This document shows positions 9,344-17,756 of a stretch of DNA of 64,000 nucleotides, in pieces. The notes below the pieces were generated by a model that was not told the origin of the DNA, ran no database searches, and worked only from the letters and a program-made list of their open reading frames with translations. Position numbers and translations under genes: made by a program. Origin of the DNA: Gaetbulibacter saemankumensis DSM 17032 (GTDB taxonomy: Bacteria > Bacteroidota > Bacteroidia > Flavobacteriales > Flavobacteriaceae); NCBI RefSeq assembly GCF_000425645.1, contig NZ_KE384430.1:665492-729491 (forward strand), given 5' to 3'. The number at the start of each line of letters is the position of its first letter. Positions within the stretch are counted from its first letter, which is position 1.

Positions 9344-10312
9344 TTAATAACCCGCCTTTTCTCGAACACGTTTAATGACCTCGTTAGCTACAGTTCTTGC
9401 TTTTTCGGCACCTAAATGAAGAGCTTTGTCTAACGCATCTAAATTATCCATATAATAATGGTAACGCTCGCGTTGCTCAGCAAATTTATCCACGATGAGC
9501 TCGAAAAGAGCCTGTTTAGCATGACCGTATCCATAATTACCGTTTTCATAATTAGCTTTCATGGTTGCAACCTGCTCTTCGTTAGCTAATAAACTGTAAA
9601 TGGCAAAACAGTTACAAGTACTCCAGTCTTTTGGAGCTTCCAAAGGTGTGCTATCGGTTTGAATAGACATGATTTGTTTACGCAACTTTTTGTCATCTAA
9701 GAATATATTGATGAAGTTATTGCGTGATTTACTCATTTTTTCACCATCAGTACCCGGAATTAACATAGTGTTTTCCTGAATTTTCCCTTCAGGAATTACA
9801 AAAGTGTCTCCCATTTTTGCATGAAAACGTGAAGCTACATCGCGCGTCATTTCAATATGTTGCAATTGGTCTTTTCCAACGGGAATAATTTCGGCGTCAT
9901 ACAATAGGATGTCGGCAGCCATAAGCATTGGGTAAGTAAACAATCCAGAATTTACATCTTCTAAACGTTCGGCCTTATCTTTAAAACTATGGGCTAATGT
10001 TAAGCGTTGGTAAGGAAAAAAGCAGCTTAAATACCAAGATAATTCAGTCGCTTGAGGTACATCACTTTGACGGTAGAATACGGTTTTTTCAATATCTAAA
10101 CCAAATGCTAACCAGGTAGCAGCTACAGAATAAGTGTTGTGGCGTAATTCCTCTGCATTTTTAATTTGCGTTAATGTGTGCAAATTTGCAATGAATAAAT
10201 AGGAGTCATTTTCCGGTTGTTCGGCCATATTAATAGCTGGGATAATTGCTCCTAAAATATTTCCTAAGTGTGGTGTTCCTGTACTCTGTATACCTGTTAG
10301 TATTCTTGCCAT
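9344..10312 (-). CDS. trpS: Tryptophanyl-tRNA synthetase
   Basis: This 322-residue class I synthetase charges tRNA-Trp. The HIGH-type motif is TGTPHLGN (about residues 10-17) and the KMSKS loop is GEKMSKSRNN (about 190-199). The start is the ATG at 10312 (MARILTG), the family's usual N-terminus; an in-frame codon eight residues upstream falls close to the promoter. A strong promoter sits just upstream (TTG at 10363-10365, TACCTTTG at 10334-10341, minus strand), giving a leader of about 15 bases. It converges with dprA with no intergenic space. Confidence 0.98.
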   Translation of the reverse strand: MARILTGIQSTGTPHLGNILGAIIPAINMAEQPENDSYLFIANLHTLTQIKNAEELRHNTYSVAATWLAFGLDIEKTVFYRQSDVPQATELSWYLSCFFPYQRLTLAHSFKDKAERLEDVNSGLFTYPMLMAADILLYDAEIIPVGKDQLQHIEMTRDVASRFHAKMGDTFVIPEGKIQENTMLIPGTDGEKMSKSRNNFINIFLDDKKLRKQIMSIQTDSTPLEAPKDWSTCNCFAIYSLLANEEQVATMKANYENGNYGYGHAKQALFELIVDKFAEQRERYHYYMDNLDALDKALHLGAEKARTVANEVIKRVREKAGY

Positions 10313-10333
10313 TGTATATTGTAATAAGAGGCA

Positions 10334-10365
10334 CAAAGGTAATTTTTTTAATAGAATTGCTCAAT
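10334..10365 (-). promoter_or_regulatory. trpS promoter
   Basis: On the minus strand TTG (10363-10365) and TACCTTTG (10334-10341) are separated by 21 bases, an exact fit to the -33/-7 promoter of Bacteroidota. It shares its DNA with the divergent plsC promoter. Confidence 0.75.
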
Positions 10366-10382
10366 ACTATTATGTATTTTTG
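10357..10382 (+). promoter_or_regulatory. plsC promoter, possibly leaderless
   Basis: TATTTTTG (10375-10382) matches the -7 consensus, with a TTG at 10357-10359 upstream (15-base spacer, a little short). The ATG at 10389 begins 7 bases after the box, so the predicted mRNA has almost no leader. Confidence 0.5.
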
Positions 10383-10388
10383 ATTGCG

Positions 10389-11126
10389 ATGAAATTTTTT
10401 AAATACATTTTCTGGATTATTTACCGTGTTTGGTTTTATGTGCTCATCGCCATACCAATAGTGGTTTTGTTTCCTTTCTTATTAATTTCTATTTTAAAGG
10501 AGTCCTGGTATCCGTTCTTTTTTAAATTGGCTCGTATTTGGGCAAAATTTATTCTGTTCGGTATGGGCTTTCGGGTTAGCATTATTCGAGAGCAATTATT
10601 AGATGTTCATAAAAGCTATATGTTTATCGCCAATCATACCTCCATGACCGATATTATGCTTATGTTGGTAGCTGTGAAAAATCCGTTTGTGTTTGTCGGA
10701 AAAAAAGAATTGGCTAGCATTCCTTTATTCGGATTTTTCTATAAGCGAACCTGTATTTTGGTTGATAGAAATTCGGTCAAAAGTAGGCAGGCTGTATTTT
10801 TAAGAGCACAAAGGCGGTTAAGGTCTGGACTGAGCATTTGTATTTTTCCGGAAGGTGGAGTCCCAGAAGAACATATTGAATTAGACGAATTTAAAGATGG
10901 TGCTTTTAGGTTAGCCATTAATCATAATATTCCAGTAGTGCCTTTAACTTTTATAGATAATAAAAGACGATTGTCTTACACTTTTTTTAGTGGCGGTCCG
11001 GGAATTATGCGTGTTAAGAAGCATCGGTTCCTGTGTACTGAAGATTTGACAATAAAAGATACAAAAGTGCTTAATGAAACCTCCCGAAATATTATTTTGA
11101 GTGAATTAAGAGTTTATAATAAATAA
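10389..11126 (+). CDS. 1-acyl-sn-glycerol-3-phosphate acyltransferase (PlsC family)
   Basis: The 245-residue membrane enzyme transfers an acyl group to lysophosphatidic acid in phospholipid synthesis. It has an N-terminal hydrophobic segment (about 5-40), the catalytic NHTSMTD (NHx4D, about 78-84), a GKKEL block, FPEGG (about 157-161) and a VPLTF block, all in PLSC order. The ATG at 10389 is preferred to the TTG at 10380 because the latter overlaps the predicted -7 box. A second PlsC-type gene lies at 47917-48654; the two may differ in acyl donor or acceptor. Confidence 0.92.
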   Translation: MKFFKYIFWIIYRVWFYVLIAIPIVVLFPFLLISILKESWYPFFFKLARIWAKFILFGMGFRVSIIREQLLDVHKSYMFIANHTSMTDIMLMLVAVKNPFVFVGKKELASIPLFGFFYKRTCILVDRNSVKSRQAVFLRAQRRLRSGLSICIFPEGGVPEEHIELDEFKDGAFRLAINHNIPVVPLTFIDNKRRLSYTFFSGGPGIMRVKKHRFLCTEDLTIKDTKVLNETSRNIILSELRVYNK

Positions 11127-11128
11127 AA

Positions 11129-11158
11129 AAAAGCTGCTTTGGGGAGAGCAGCTTTTTT
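11129..11158. terminator. Bidirectional terminator
   Basis: The 10-base arms 11129-11138 and 11147-11156 (AAAAGCTGCT/AGCAGCTTTT) form a strong hairpin with A-tract and T-tract on either side. It lies between the convergent plsC and beta-barrel genes and can serve both. Confidence 0.85.
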
Positions 11159-11210
11159 AAGATATTGATTTCTGAGCTTAAAAAATCAATATCAAGGTCT
11201 AACCAAAAAC

Positions 11211-12701
11211 CTAGAATTTTATGGCGAATCCAGTATAAACTCCAATAAAATAAGGGGTAAAATCACCGTATGTTTTATTAAAGGTGTTTAATTGATATTT
11301 AAATATTGGCTCAAAGTTAAAATCTATTTTTTTAGAAACCTGATAGTTAAAACCAACACCAAGGTTAGCGCTATAGCTTAAGTTATTGATATTATTGGCT
11401 TCACCCAACAGTGTTCTAGATCCTCCTTGAGGTTCGGAATATATTCTATTGCTATTCAGAAATAACGAGCTAAATCCTCCAATAATATTGACGCCTAGTT
11501 TTTTATTCACTAAGGCATATTCAATTTCTAATGGGACCTCTATATAACCGATAGATTGATTTATACTGGTATTTACAGTGTTAAGAGCAATCGTATTGTT
11601 CGCGGCTAAATTTTCTTTACTAATAAAGGACATGTCTCCTTGCGGATTAATATTAGAGGTCTTAATACTTGGAATGGTTCCAGTGCCAGCAAGGGTGCCA
11701 ACTGATTGGAAGGCAATAACATTTTCGGTATTGTACCCTAAATTGACTCTGTTTATCCCAGAGCGGATTTTTATTTTATTGTTTACAGCATAACTTGCAT
11801 TAATACCGTAGCTCATATTTAATTCGCCAGACTTTGGACTGTTACTAAATTGCATATCTATTGATGAGCCTGAACCTAAACTATTAAAATATACAGGAGC
11901 TATGTTAGGTGCTAGCGCCCAGCGATTATTTTTCTTTTTAACGTTTACGATATCATCGCTTGATGCTGCTATTTGTGTAGCTGCTATAGCTTCTTCAATA
12001 GTAATTTCATTAGTAATTTCATTAGTATTTGAATCCTCTTTGGTTTTCGCAACACTAGAGGGGTTTTCGTAAGTGTCTATAATAAGTTTTTTTGCTTTTC
12101 TGGGTTTAACTAGCAATGGATTTTCTTCATTATTACGAGGTGTATTTGAAGATGTATTATTATTAGCTATAATGGCTGCTGTCTGATTTTGAGCATTCTT
12201 GGGTGCTAAAGGATAATTCGATTTTTTTAAAGTCTTATTATCGCTGGAATTTGAACTAGCAGTCTCTGATTTTGCTATTGTAACATCTTCAGAAGAAGTT
12301 AAGCTTGAATTTTGATTCTGAATTTTTGAGGTATTATCTGAAGTTTTTTCAGCATTTGAATTGCCGTCATCAGAATTATTAGTTACAAATTGATCACTTC
12401 CTGAGGTCTCTAAATCTTTAATTAATATATTTTCAGGCAGATTTGTTTCCGTGTCAACAACCTGATTATTTATATTATTGTTGTAATCTTGGTTGTTAAA
12501 AATAGTATACCCTGTGGTTAATAATAGTAATAATATAGCAGCGGCTCCAGCATAACGCCACCAGACTGGAATAACGCGGCGCTTTTTGTTTTTCGATTTA
12601 AGTTCGGCTTCAATATTTTTCCAAACAGCATCCTTTGGAGTTGCTTCGAAATCTTTTAAGCCTTCCTGAAATAGCCGGTCTATGTGTTTTTTATCATTCA
12701 T
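11211..12701 (-). CDS. Anti-sigma-like N-terminus fused to outer-membrane beta-barrel
   Basis: The 496-residue protein has a short charged cytoplasmic-looking segment (1-49, with DRLFQEGLKDFEATPKDAVW), one transmembrane helix (about 51-68), a linker of about 190 residues very rich in Asn, Ser, Thr, Glu and Lys (69-258), and a C-terminal region of alternating beta-strands (259-496) ending in Phe, as outer-membrane barrels do. The segment FEATPKDAVWKNIEAEL is typical of proteins partnered with ECF sigma factors in Bacteroidota. Its start overlaps the sigma gene stop by one base. I infer a sigma-factor regulator reaching from cytoplasm to outer membrane. A simpler reading is a barrel protein with an unusual anchor. 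Confidence 0.8.
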   Translation of the reverse strand: MNDKKHIDRLFQEGLKDFEATPKDAVWKNIEAELKSKNKKRRVIPVWWRYAGAAAILLLLLTTGYTIFNNQDYNNNINNQVVDTETNLPENILIKDLETSGSDQFVTNNSDDGNSNAEKTSDNTSKIQNQNSSLTSSEDVTIAKSETASSNSSDNKTLKKSNYPLAPKNAQNQTAAIIANNNTSSNTPRNNEENPLLVKPRKAKKLIIDTYENPSSVAKTKEDSNTNEITNEITIEEAIAATQIAASSDDIVNVKKKNNRWALAPNIAPVYFNSLGSGSSIDMQFSNSPKSGELNMSYGINASYAVNNKIKIRSGINRVNLGYNTENVIAFQSVGTLAGTGTIPSIKTSNINPQGDMSFISKENLAANNTIALNTVNTSINQSIGYIEVPLEIEYALVNKKLGVNIIGGFSSLFLNSNRIYSEPQGGSRTLLGEANNINNLSYSANLGVGFNYQVSKKIDFNFEPIFKYQLNTFNKTYGDFTPYFIGVYTGFAIKF

Positions 12702-13243
12702 TATAATGATTTTAAGCGCTCAGTTGATTTGTAATCTTCTATAGTTTGCTTCAAAATTTGCCGAGCACGTGCTAAATTCGATTTAGAGGTGCCTGTGCTA
12801 ATATTGAGCATACTAGCAATATCTTTATGCGAATAACCATCAAGAACGTAAAGGTTAAAAACCAAGCGGTATCTGTCTGGCAACTCTTGTATTATTTTTA
12901 ATAGATAATCAATAGAAATAGTGTCTTCATCCAGATCTATATAATTATCTTCTAAGGTGTTTTCGTTGGTTATATCGAATACCTTCTCCTTTCGGTATTC
13001 TTGTAAAACCCTGTTTATTGTAACACGTTTTAACCAGCCTTCAAAAGAACCTTTGCCTTTGTATTGTCCAATTTTATCGAAAATGGTTAAAAATGATTCT
13101 TGTAAATTGTCCTGTGCTTCAGTATAGTTACGTGAATACTTCAGGCACAAAGCAAATAATTTACTCGCATAGAGTTTATATAATTCACTTTGTGCCCCAG
13201 TATCATTCTTTTTACATTTTTCTATGAGTTGTTTTAAACTCAA
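12701..13243 (-). CDS. ECF RNA polymerase sigma factor
   Basis: The 180-residue protein has sigma-70 region 2 (about 20-85, with the -10-recognition part LQESFLTIFDKIGQY and GSFEGWLKRVTIN) and region 4 (about 118-170, LPDRYRLVFNLYVLDGYSHKDIASML followed by the HTH STGTSKSNLARAR). Regions 1 and 3 are missing, as in ECF sigmas. It is coupled by a one-base overlap to the downstream transmembrane barrel gene, the probable regulator, and follows a small lipoprotein gene by 17 bases. The regulon cannot be read from the window. Confidence 0.93.
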   Translation of the reverse strand: MSLKQLIEKCKKNDTGAQSELYKLYASKLFALCLKYSRNYTEAQDNLQESFLTIFDKIGQYKGKGSFEGWLKRVTINRVLQEYRKEKVFDITNENTLEDNYIDLDEDTISIDYLLKIIQELPDRYRLVFNLYVLDGYSHKDIASMLNISTGTSKSNLARARQILKQTIEDYKSTERLKSL

Positions 13244-13260
13244 ATTGAACGCATATTAGT

Positions 13261-13683
13261 TTAACTTTCAGTTTCGCCTACAACAGGAACTTCAATAATT
13301 AAATATTGGTCTTCACCTTGTTCGTCTTCACCTTGCCAAAATTTAAATACATAAGGACCGCTACCGGTAACTACAAAGTTAAATGAAGATTCTACAAGTT
13401 CAGCATCAAAATCTTCACAATCATCTTTTTCTAAAACATAGGTTACAGGAGCAACCGTACGTTCATTAAATACTTTTTTATAATAGAACTCTCTAAAATA
13501 GTGGCAGGTTGTAGGTCTAAGATACGAAACTGTAATTGGGTAGGTTTCTCCGTAAATAAATTCTTCAGGAATTTCTACACTTTCTACAGGTAATATTTCA
13601 TAATAAAAATCATACCCGTCATCATTACTACAAGCCGTAAATAAAAATAAAATTAAACCTAGGGCGAATAACTTCTTCATCAT
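13261..13683 (-). CDS. Small lipoprotein of unknown function
   Basis: The 140-residue protein has a lipoprotein signal ending LFTAC (Cys18 lipidated, then SNDD, an acidic pattern common in surface-exported Bacteroidota lipoproteins). The mature part looks like one beta-sandwich domain with Cys pairs (CHYF, DDCEDFD) and a very acidic stretch near the C-terminus (GEDEQGEDQ). I do not recognise the family. It precedes the ECF sigma gene by 17 bases on the same strand, so it may be co-transcribed with the sigma/barrel pair and act in the same signalling unit. Confidence 0.78.
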   Translation of the reverse strand: MMKKLFALGLILFLFTACSNDDGYDFYYEILPVESVEIPEEFIYGETYPITVSYLRPTTCHYFREFYYKKVFNERTVAPVTYVLEKDDCEDFDAELVESSFNFVVTGSGPYVFKFWQGEDEQGEDQYLIIEVPVVGETES

Positions 13684-13760
13684 AAATAAAATTAATGTTT
13701 AAACAATTTTTTATTTGTAGATGCATTAAGAATTAAATGGTTGCGTGTAAGGATATAAAA

Positions 13761-13782
13761 AAATCCCGCTATTGCGGGATTT
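13761..13782 (-). terminator. recA terminator
   Basis: Arms AAATCCCGC (13761-13769) and GCGGGATTT (13774-13782) pair perfectly over a 4-base loop, 9 bases past the recA stop, with an A-run on the plus strand that gives a U-tract in the recA transcript. Confidence 0.85.
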
Positions 13783-13790
13783 AAATTTTA

Positions 13791-14801
13791 TTAGCCTTCC
13801 GAGGCTGCTTTGGCAATGGCTCGAACTTGTGTTTCGAGCTCATCCATTAGTTCCGGATTATCTTTTATAAGTGTTTTTACAGCATCACGCCCTTGCCCCA
13901 GTTTGGTGTCGCCATAACTAAACCAAGAACCGCTCTTTTTAATAATGTCGTTTTCAACGGCGATATCAAGGATTTCACCAACTTTACTAACGCCTTCGCC
14001 ATACATAATGTCGAATTCGGCTGTTTTAAATGGTGGAGCAACTTTGTTTTTTACAACTTTAACACGTGTTTTGTTACCGGTCACATTACCATCGGTTTCT
14101 TTTATCTGAGTAGAACGACGAATGTCTAATCTAACAGAAGCATAGAATTTTAAGGCGTTACCACCGGTAGTTGTTTCAGGATTACCGAACATAACACCAA
14201 TTTTTTCACGTAATTGGTTAATGAAGATAACGGTACAATTAGTTTTACTTATTGAAGAAGTTAATTTACGTAATGCCTGAGACATTAAACGCGCGTGAAG
14301 TCCCATTTTAGAATCTCCCATTTCCCCTTCAATTTCACTTTTTGGTGTTAGTGCCGCTACAGAGTCCACTACAACAATATCAATAGCGCCAGAACGAATT
14401 AAATTATCGGCAATTTCTAAGGCTTGTTCACCATTATCGGGTTGAGAAATAATAAGGTTATCCAGGTCAACACCAAGTTTTTCAGCATAAAATCGATCGA
14501 AAGCATGTTCAGCGTCAATAAAAGCAGCAATACCTCCGGTTTTTTGAGCCTCAGCAATAGCATGTAATGTTAAGGTTGTTTTACCCGATGATTCTGGTCC
14601 GTATATTTCGATAACACGCCCACGAGGATACCCACCAACGCCTAAGGCAATATCTAAACCTAAAGATCCTGATGAAATGGCATCAACATCTACAACCGCC
14701 TGGTCGCTCATTTTCATTACAGTACCTTTTCCGTAAGCCTTATCTAACTTATCAAGTGTAAGTTTAAGTGCTTTTAATTTTGCATCTTTTTCGCTACTCA
14801 T
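13791..14801 (-). CDS. recA: Recombinase RecA
   Basis: The 336-residue protein is the strand-exchange ATPase of homologous recombination and SOS signalling. The Walker A GPESSGKT spans 68-75, Walker [10 protein letters not shown] about 142-150, and the L2-loop region [25 protein letters not shown] about 195-219. The C-terminus is short and ends without the long acidic tail of E. coli RecA, as usual in this phylum. It is monocistronic with its own terminator. No obvious LexA-type operator is visible upstream. Confidence 0.99.
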   Translation of the reverse strand: MSSEKDAKLKALKLTLDKLDKAYGKGTVMKMSDQAVVDVDAISSGSLGLDIALGVGGYPRGRVIEIYGPESSGKTTLTLHAIAEAQKTGGIAAFIDAEHAFDRFYAEKLGVDLDNLIISQPDNGEQALEIADNLIRSGAIDIVVVDSVAALTPKSEIEGEMGDSKMGLHARLMSQALRKLTSSISKTNCTVIFINQLREKIGVMFGNPETTTGGNALKFYASVRLDIRRSTQIKETDGNVTGNKTRVKVVKNKVAPPFKTAEFDIMYGEGVSKVGEILDIAVENDIIKKSGSWFSYGDTKLGQGRDAVKTLIKDNPELMDELETQVRAIAKAASEG

Positions 14802-14898
14802 TTCTTTTTTATATTTTTTCTAAACTAATACGCTAAAATATAACAAGTTTTATCATCATACAATTTTATCACGCAACCTTTTTACACATTTTGCATCT

Positions 14899-14961
14899 AT
14901 GTTAAAAGAGTGGGAAATTTTTGCTATGAAATTACCGGAACATGATAATCATGTAGACTAA
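14899..14961 (+). CDS. Possible 20-residue small ORF
   Basis: The gap between recA and trhO (14802-15087) holds an ATG-started 20-codon frame (MLKEWEIF...HVD) followed 18 bases later by a strong terminator. No gene otherwise explains that terminator on the plus strand. A TTTG 5 bases before the ATG region could be part of a weak -7 box. It may be a short peptide, a leader or a small RNA; coding is unproven. Confidence 0.35.
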   Translation: MLKEWEIFAMKLPEHDNHVD

Positions 14962-14978
14962 CTCAAATTATTTTTCTA

Positions 14979-15010
14979 AGCACCCAATGATTTCATTGGG
15001 TGCTTTTTTG
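14979..15010 (+). terminator. Strong Rho-independent terminator
   Basis: Twelve-base arms 14979-14990 and 14993-15004 (core GCACCCAATGA/TCATTGGGTGC) are followed by TTTTTT. No annotated gene ends here; it follows only the 20-codon ORF, so it implies a short transcript just upstream. Confidence 0.85.
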
Positions 15011-15039
15011 TTTAGTTATGGCACTATTTTTAAAAGTTG

Positions 15040-15047
15040 TACCTTTG
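15040..15047 (+). promoter_or_regulatory. TACCTTTG -7 box of the trhO operon
   Basis: An exact TAnnTTTG match 40 bases before the trhO ATG, just after the terminator, so trhO, trhP and the ferredoxin gene probably form one transcript from here. Confidence 0.6.
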
Positions 15048-15087
15048 CGGCTTTAAAATATTCTTTAACCTTAAAAATTAGTATAGC

Positions 15088-16161
15088 ATGCAACTGTACA
15101 ATAAGTTAAGCGCCAAAGAAAGAGCAGAATTAATCGATAAAGCAGGAAAAAGTCGATTAACACTTTCTTTTTATCAATATGCCAAAATTGGCAATCCGCA
15201 AGTTTTTCGAGATCACTTGTTTTTAGTTTGGAATAATCTTGATGTTTTAGGTCGAATTTACGTGGCTAACGAAGGCATAAATGCACAGTTATCTTTGCCA
15301 GCGGATCGATTTAATGAATTTAAAACACATTTAGATAGTGTTGAATTCTTAAAAGGTATTCGTTTAAATATTGCTGTGGAACAGGATAATAAATCGTTCT
15401 TGAAACTTAAAGTAAAAGTTCGAAATAAGATTGTGGCCGATGGATTAAACGATGATACTTTCGATGTAACTAACAAAGGGATTCATTTAAAAGCTGAGCA
15501 GTTTAATAAATATATAGAAGACGAGAATACTGTCCTGGTTGATATGCGTAACCATTATGAAAGTGAAATAGGTCACTTTAAAAATGCGGTTACACCAGAT
15601 GTAGACACGTTTAGAGATTCACTTGATATTATAGAGGAGGATTTAAAAGACCATAAAGAAGATAAAAACCTGGTAATGTATTGTACTGGAGGTATTCGTT
15701 GTGAAAAGGCCAGTGCTTACTTTAAACATAAAGGGTTTAAAAATGTATTTCAATTAGAAGGAGGAATCATAGAGTACACCAGACAGGTAAAAGAACAAAA
15801 TTTAGAGAATAAGTTTTTAGGACAGAATTTTGTATTTGACGATCGTCGGGCTGAACGCATTAGTGATGATGTTATTGCCAACTGTCATCAGTGTGGAGAG
15901 CCTTTCGATGTGCATACTAATTGCGCCAATGAAGCCTGTCATTTATTGTTTATTCAATGTCCGAATTGTAAGGAGGAAATGGAAAATTGTTGTTCAACCA
16001 ATTGCATGGAGATTAATAGATTGCCATACGAAGAACAAAAAGCTCTAAGAAAAGGACAAGGAAATAGTAATGATATTTTCAAAAAAGGGCGTGCCAATCA
16101 CTTGCCTTATAAAAAGGATTTAAGGAATATTTTTGAAGTGTTAAAATCCAACAAAATTTAG
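15088..16161 (+). CDS. trhO: tRNA uridine 5-hydroxylase TrhO (rhodanese family)
   Basis: The 357-residue protein belongs to the YceA/UPF0176 family, shown in E. coli and B. subtilis to hydroxylate U34 of tRNA with molecular oxygen, giving ho5U. It has an N-terminal ferredoxin-like domain (about 22-118), a rhodanese domain (about 140-235) with the loop CTGGIRCEKA (Cys199 catalytic, Cys205 conserved), and a Cys-rich C-terminal part (about 262-310, pairs of CxxC) likely to bind zinc. trhP begins 8 bases downstream and a ferredoxin follows. An exact TAnnTTTG box lies upstream. Confidence 0.95.
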   Translation: MQLYNKLSAKERAELIDKAGKSRLTLSFYQYAKIGNPQVFRDHLFLVWNNLDVLGRIYVANEGINAQLSLPADRFNEFKTHLDSVEFLKGIRLNIAVEQDNKSFLKLKVKVRNKIVADGLNDDTFDVTNKGIHLKAEQFNKYIEDENTVLVDMRNHYESEIGHFKNAVTPDVDTFRDSLDIIEEDLKDHKEDKNLVMYCTGGIRCEKASAYFKHKGFKNVFQLEGGIIEYTRQVKEQNLENKFLGQNFVFDDRRAERISDDVIANCHQCGEPFDVHTNCANEACHLLFIQCPNCKEEMENCCSTNCMEINRLPYEEQKALRKGQGNSNDIFKKGRANHLPYKKDLRNIFEVLKSNKI

Positions 16162-16168
16162 TAGCTAG

Positions 16169-17413
16169 ATGCAAAAGATTGAATTAATGGCTCCTGCAGG
16201 AAATTTCGAATCACTGCAAGCCGCTTTAGATAATGGTGCCGACTCGGTATATTTTGGTGTTGAACAATTAAATATGCGTGCCAGAGCATCAATCAATTTT
16301 ACATTGGATGATTTGGAAGAAATTTCCAAGCGCTGTAAAGCTAAAAACGTAAGAACGTATTTAACTTTAAATACTATTATATACGATCATGATTTGTCTA
16401 TTGTAAAAACCTTGATTAATAAAGCTAAGGAAGCTGGTATTACAGCTGTCATAGCAATGGATCAGGCAGTTATTATGGCGGCTCGTGAGGCTGGGATGGA
16501 AGTACATATTTCTACCCAAATAAATATCACTAATATTGAGACAGTTAAGTTTTATGCTATGTTCGCCGATACTATGGTGTTAAGCCGTGAGCTTAGTTTA
16601 AGACAGGTAAAGAAAATAACTGAGTTAATTGAGAAGGAACAGATTAAAGGCCCTTCAGGAAAATTAGTTGAAATAGAAATATTTGGTCACGGTGCTTTAT
16701 GTATGGCTGTTTCTGGAAAATGTTATATGAGTTTGCATTCCTATAATTCCTCTGCAAATCGTGGTGCATGTAAGCAAAACTGTCGTAAAAAGTATACGGT
16801 TATTGAGCAGGAAACAGGCTTTGAGATGGAAATTGATAATGAATACATCATGTCTCCAAAAGATTTATGTACCATTGATATTCTCGATCAGGTTGCCGAT
16901 GCCGGCATAAAAGTGCTAAAAATAGAGGGGCGCGGTCGTGCTCCAGAATATGTAGCCAAAGTTATTTCTTGCTATCGTCAGGCTATTGATAGTCTGGAAC
17001 AGGATAATTACGACAAGGAAAAAGTAATTTCATGGATGCAGGAATTGGAGAAAGTTTATAATCGTGGTTTCTGGAATGGTTATTATCTTGGTCAGAAATT
17101 AGGAGAGTGGAGTAAAGGTTCTGGGTCTCATGCTACACAAAAGAAAGTGTATATTGGTCGAGGGACTCATTATTTTCCGAAGCCGCAAATAGGTGAATTT
17201 AAAATTGAAGCATACGATATTTCTATCGGTGATACCATTTTAGTGACGGGACCAACTACTGGGGCTAAAGAAGTTGAGGTAGCCGAAATGCTTGTGAATG
17301 ATGAGAACCTAAGTAAAGGATCAAAAGGCGATATGGTAACCATTCCATTAGGTTTTAGAATTCGTCCTTCAGATAAATTATATAAAATAGTAGAAAATAA
17401 AGTAGAAGCATAA
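16169..17413 (+). CDS. trhP: tRNA uridine 5-hydroxylase TrhP (peptidase U32 family)
   Basis: The 414-residue protein is a YegQ-type U32 family member. Despite the peptidase name, these act in prephenate-dependent hydroxylation of tRNA U34. The family start MAPAGNFESLQAALDNGAD is present, and four conserved Cys (178, 185, 201, 205, within GHGALC...SGKC...GACKQNC) form the probable iron-sulfur site; Cys234 is also nearby. A C-terminal beta-barrel (about 330-410) completes the usual domain order. It lies 8 bases after trhO and shares one base with the ferredoxin gene, suggesting electron supply or cluster assembly from that protein. Confidence 0.93.
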   Translation: MQKIELMAPAGNFESLQAALDNGADSVYFGVEQLNMRARASINFTLDDLEEISKRCKAKNVRTYLTLNTIIYDHDLSIVKTLINKAKEAGITAVIAMDQAVIMAAREAGMEVHISTQINITNIETVKFYAMFADTMVLSRELSLRQVKKITELIEKEQIKGPSGKLVEIEIFGHGALCMAVSGKCYMSLHSYNSSANRGACKQNCRKKYTVIEQETGFEMEIDNEYIMSPKDLCTIDILDQVADAGIKVLKIEGRGRAPEYVAKVISCYRQAIDSLEQDNYDKEKVISWMQELEKVYNRGFWNGYYLGQKLGEWSKGSGSHATQKKVYIGRGTHYFPKPQIGEFKIEAYDISIGDTILVTGPTTGAKEVEVAEMLVNDENLSKGSKGDMVTIPLGFRIRPSDKLYKIVENKVEA

Positions 17414-17643
17414 TGGTAGTTGTTACTTTACAACGTAATAAATGTATTGGGTGCAACTACTGTGTAGAATTAGCACCCAGACAGTTTCAGATGTCTAAAA
17501 AGGACGGAAAAACGGTGTTGTTACGTGGTATAGATAAAAAGGGTTTTTTTACATTAAAATCAAACGAAGAATCCATTTTAGAAGATTGCGAAAACGCTTC
17601 AAAGGCTTGCCCCGTAAATATAATAGACGTTAAAAGTGTTTAA
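17413..17643 (+). CDS. Single-cluster 4Fe-4S ferredoxin
   Basis: The 76-residue protein has the cluster motif Cys11-x2-Cys14-x2-Cys17 with the distal Cys66-Pro, the pattern of one [4Fe-4S] cluster ferredoxin; Cys59 may form the extra disulfide or be spare. The start codon overlaps the trhP stop by one base (TAATG), so it is translationally coupled to a gene whose product likely contains an iron-sulfur centre. Function as electron donor to TrhP is inferred only from this arrangement. Confidence 0.9.
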   Translation: MVVVTLQRNKCIGCNYCVELAPRQFQMSKKDGKTVLLRGIDKKGFFTLKSNEESILEDCENASKACPVNIIDVKSV

Positions 17644-17711
17644 AAATATTAAGCATTTAAATAGTCTTTAAATAATCTTATATTTACAGTTCAAAAGAAT
17701 TATGAACCTTC

Positions 17712-17739
17712 ATTCGTAATAATTTAATTATTAGCGAAT
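17712..17739. repeat. Inverted repeat upstream of ricT
   Basis: ATTCGTAATAATT (17712-17724) and its complement with a single extra G (17726-17739) form an AT-rich palindrome ending 18 bases before the ricT start. It could be an mRNA hairpin or a regulator site. Confidence 0.45.
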
Positions 17740-17756
17740 TCAATATATAAAAACAT

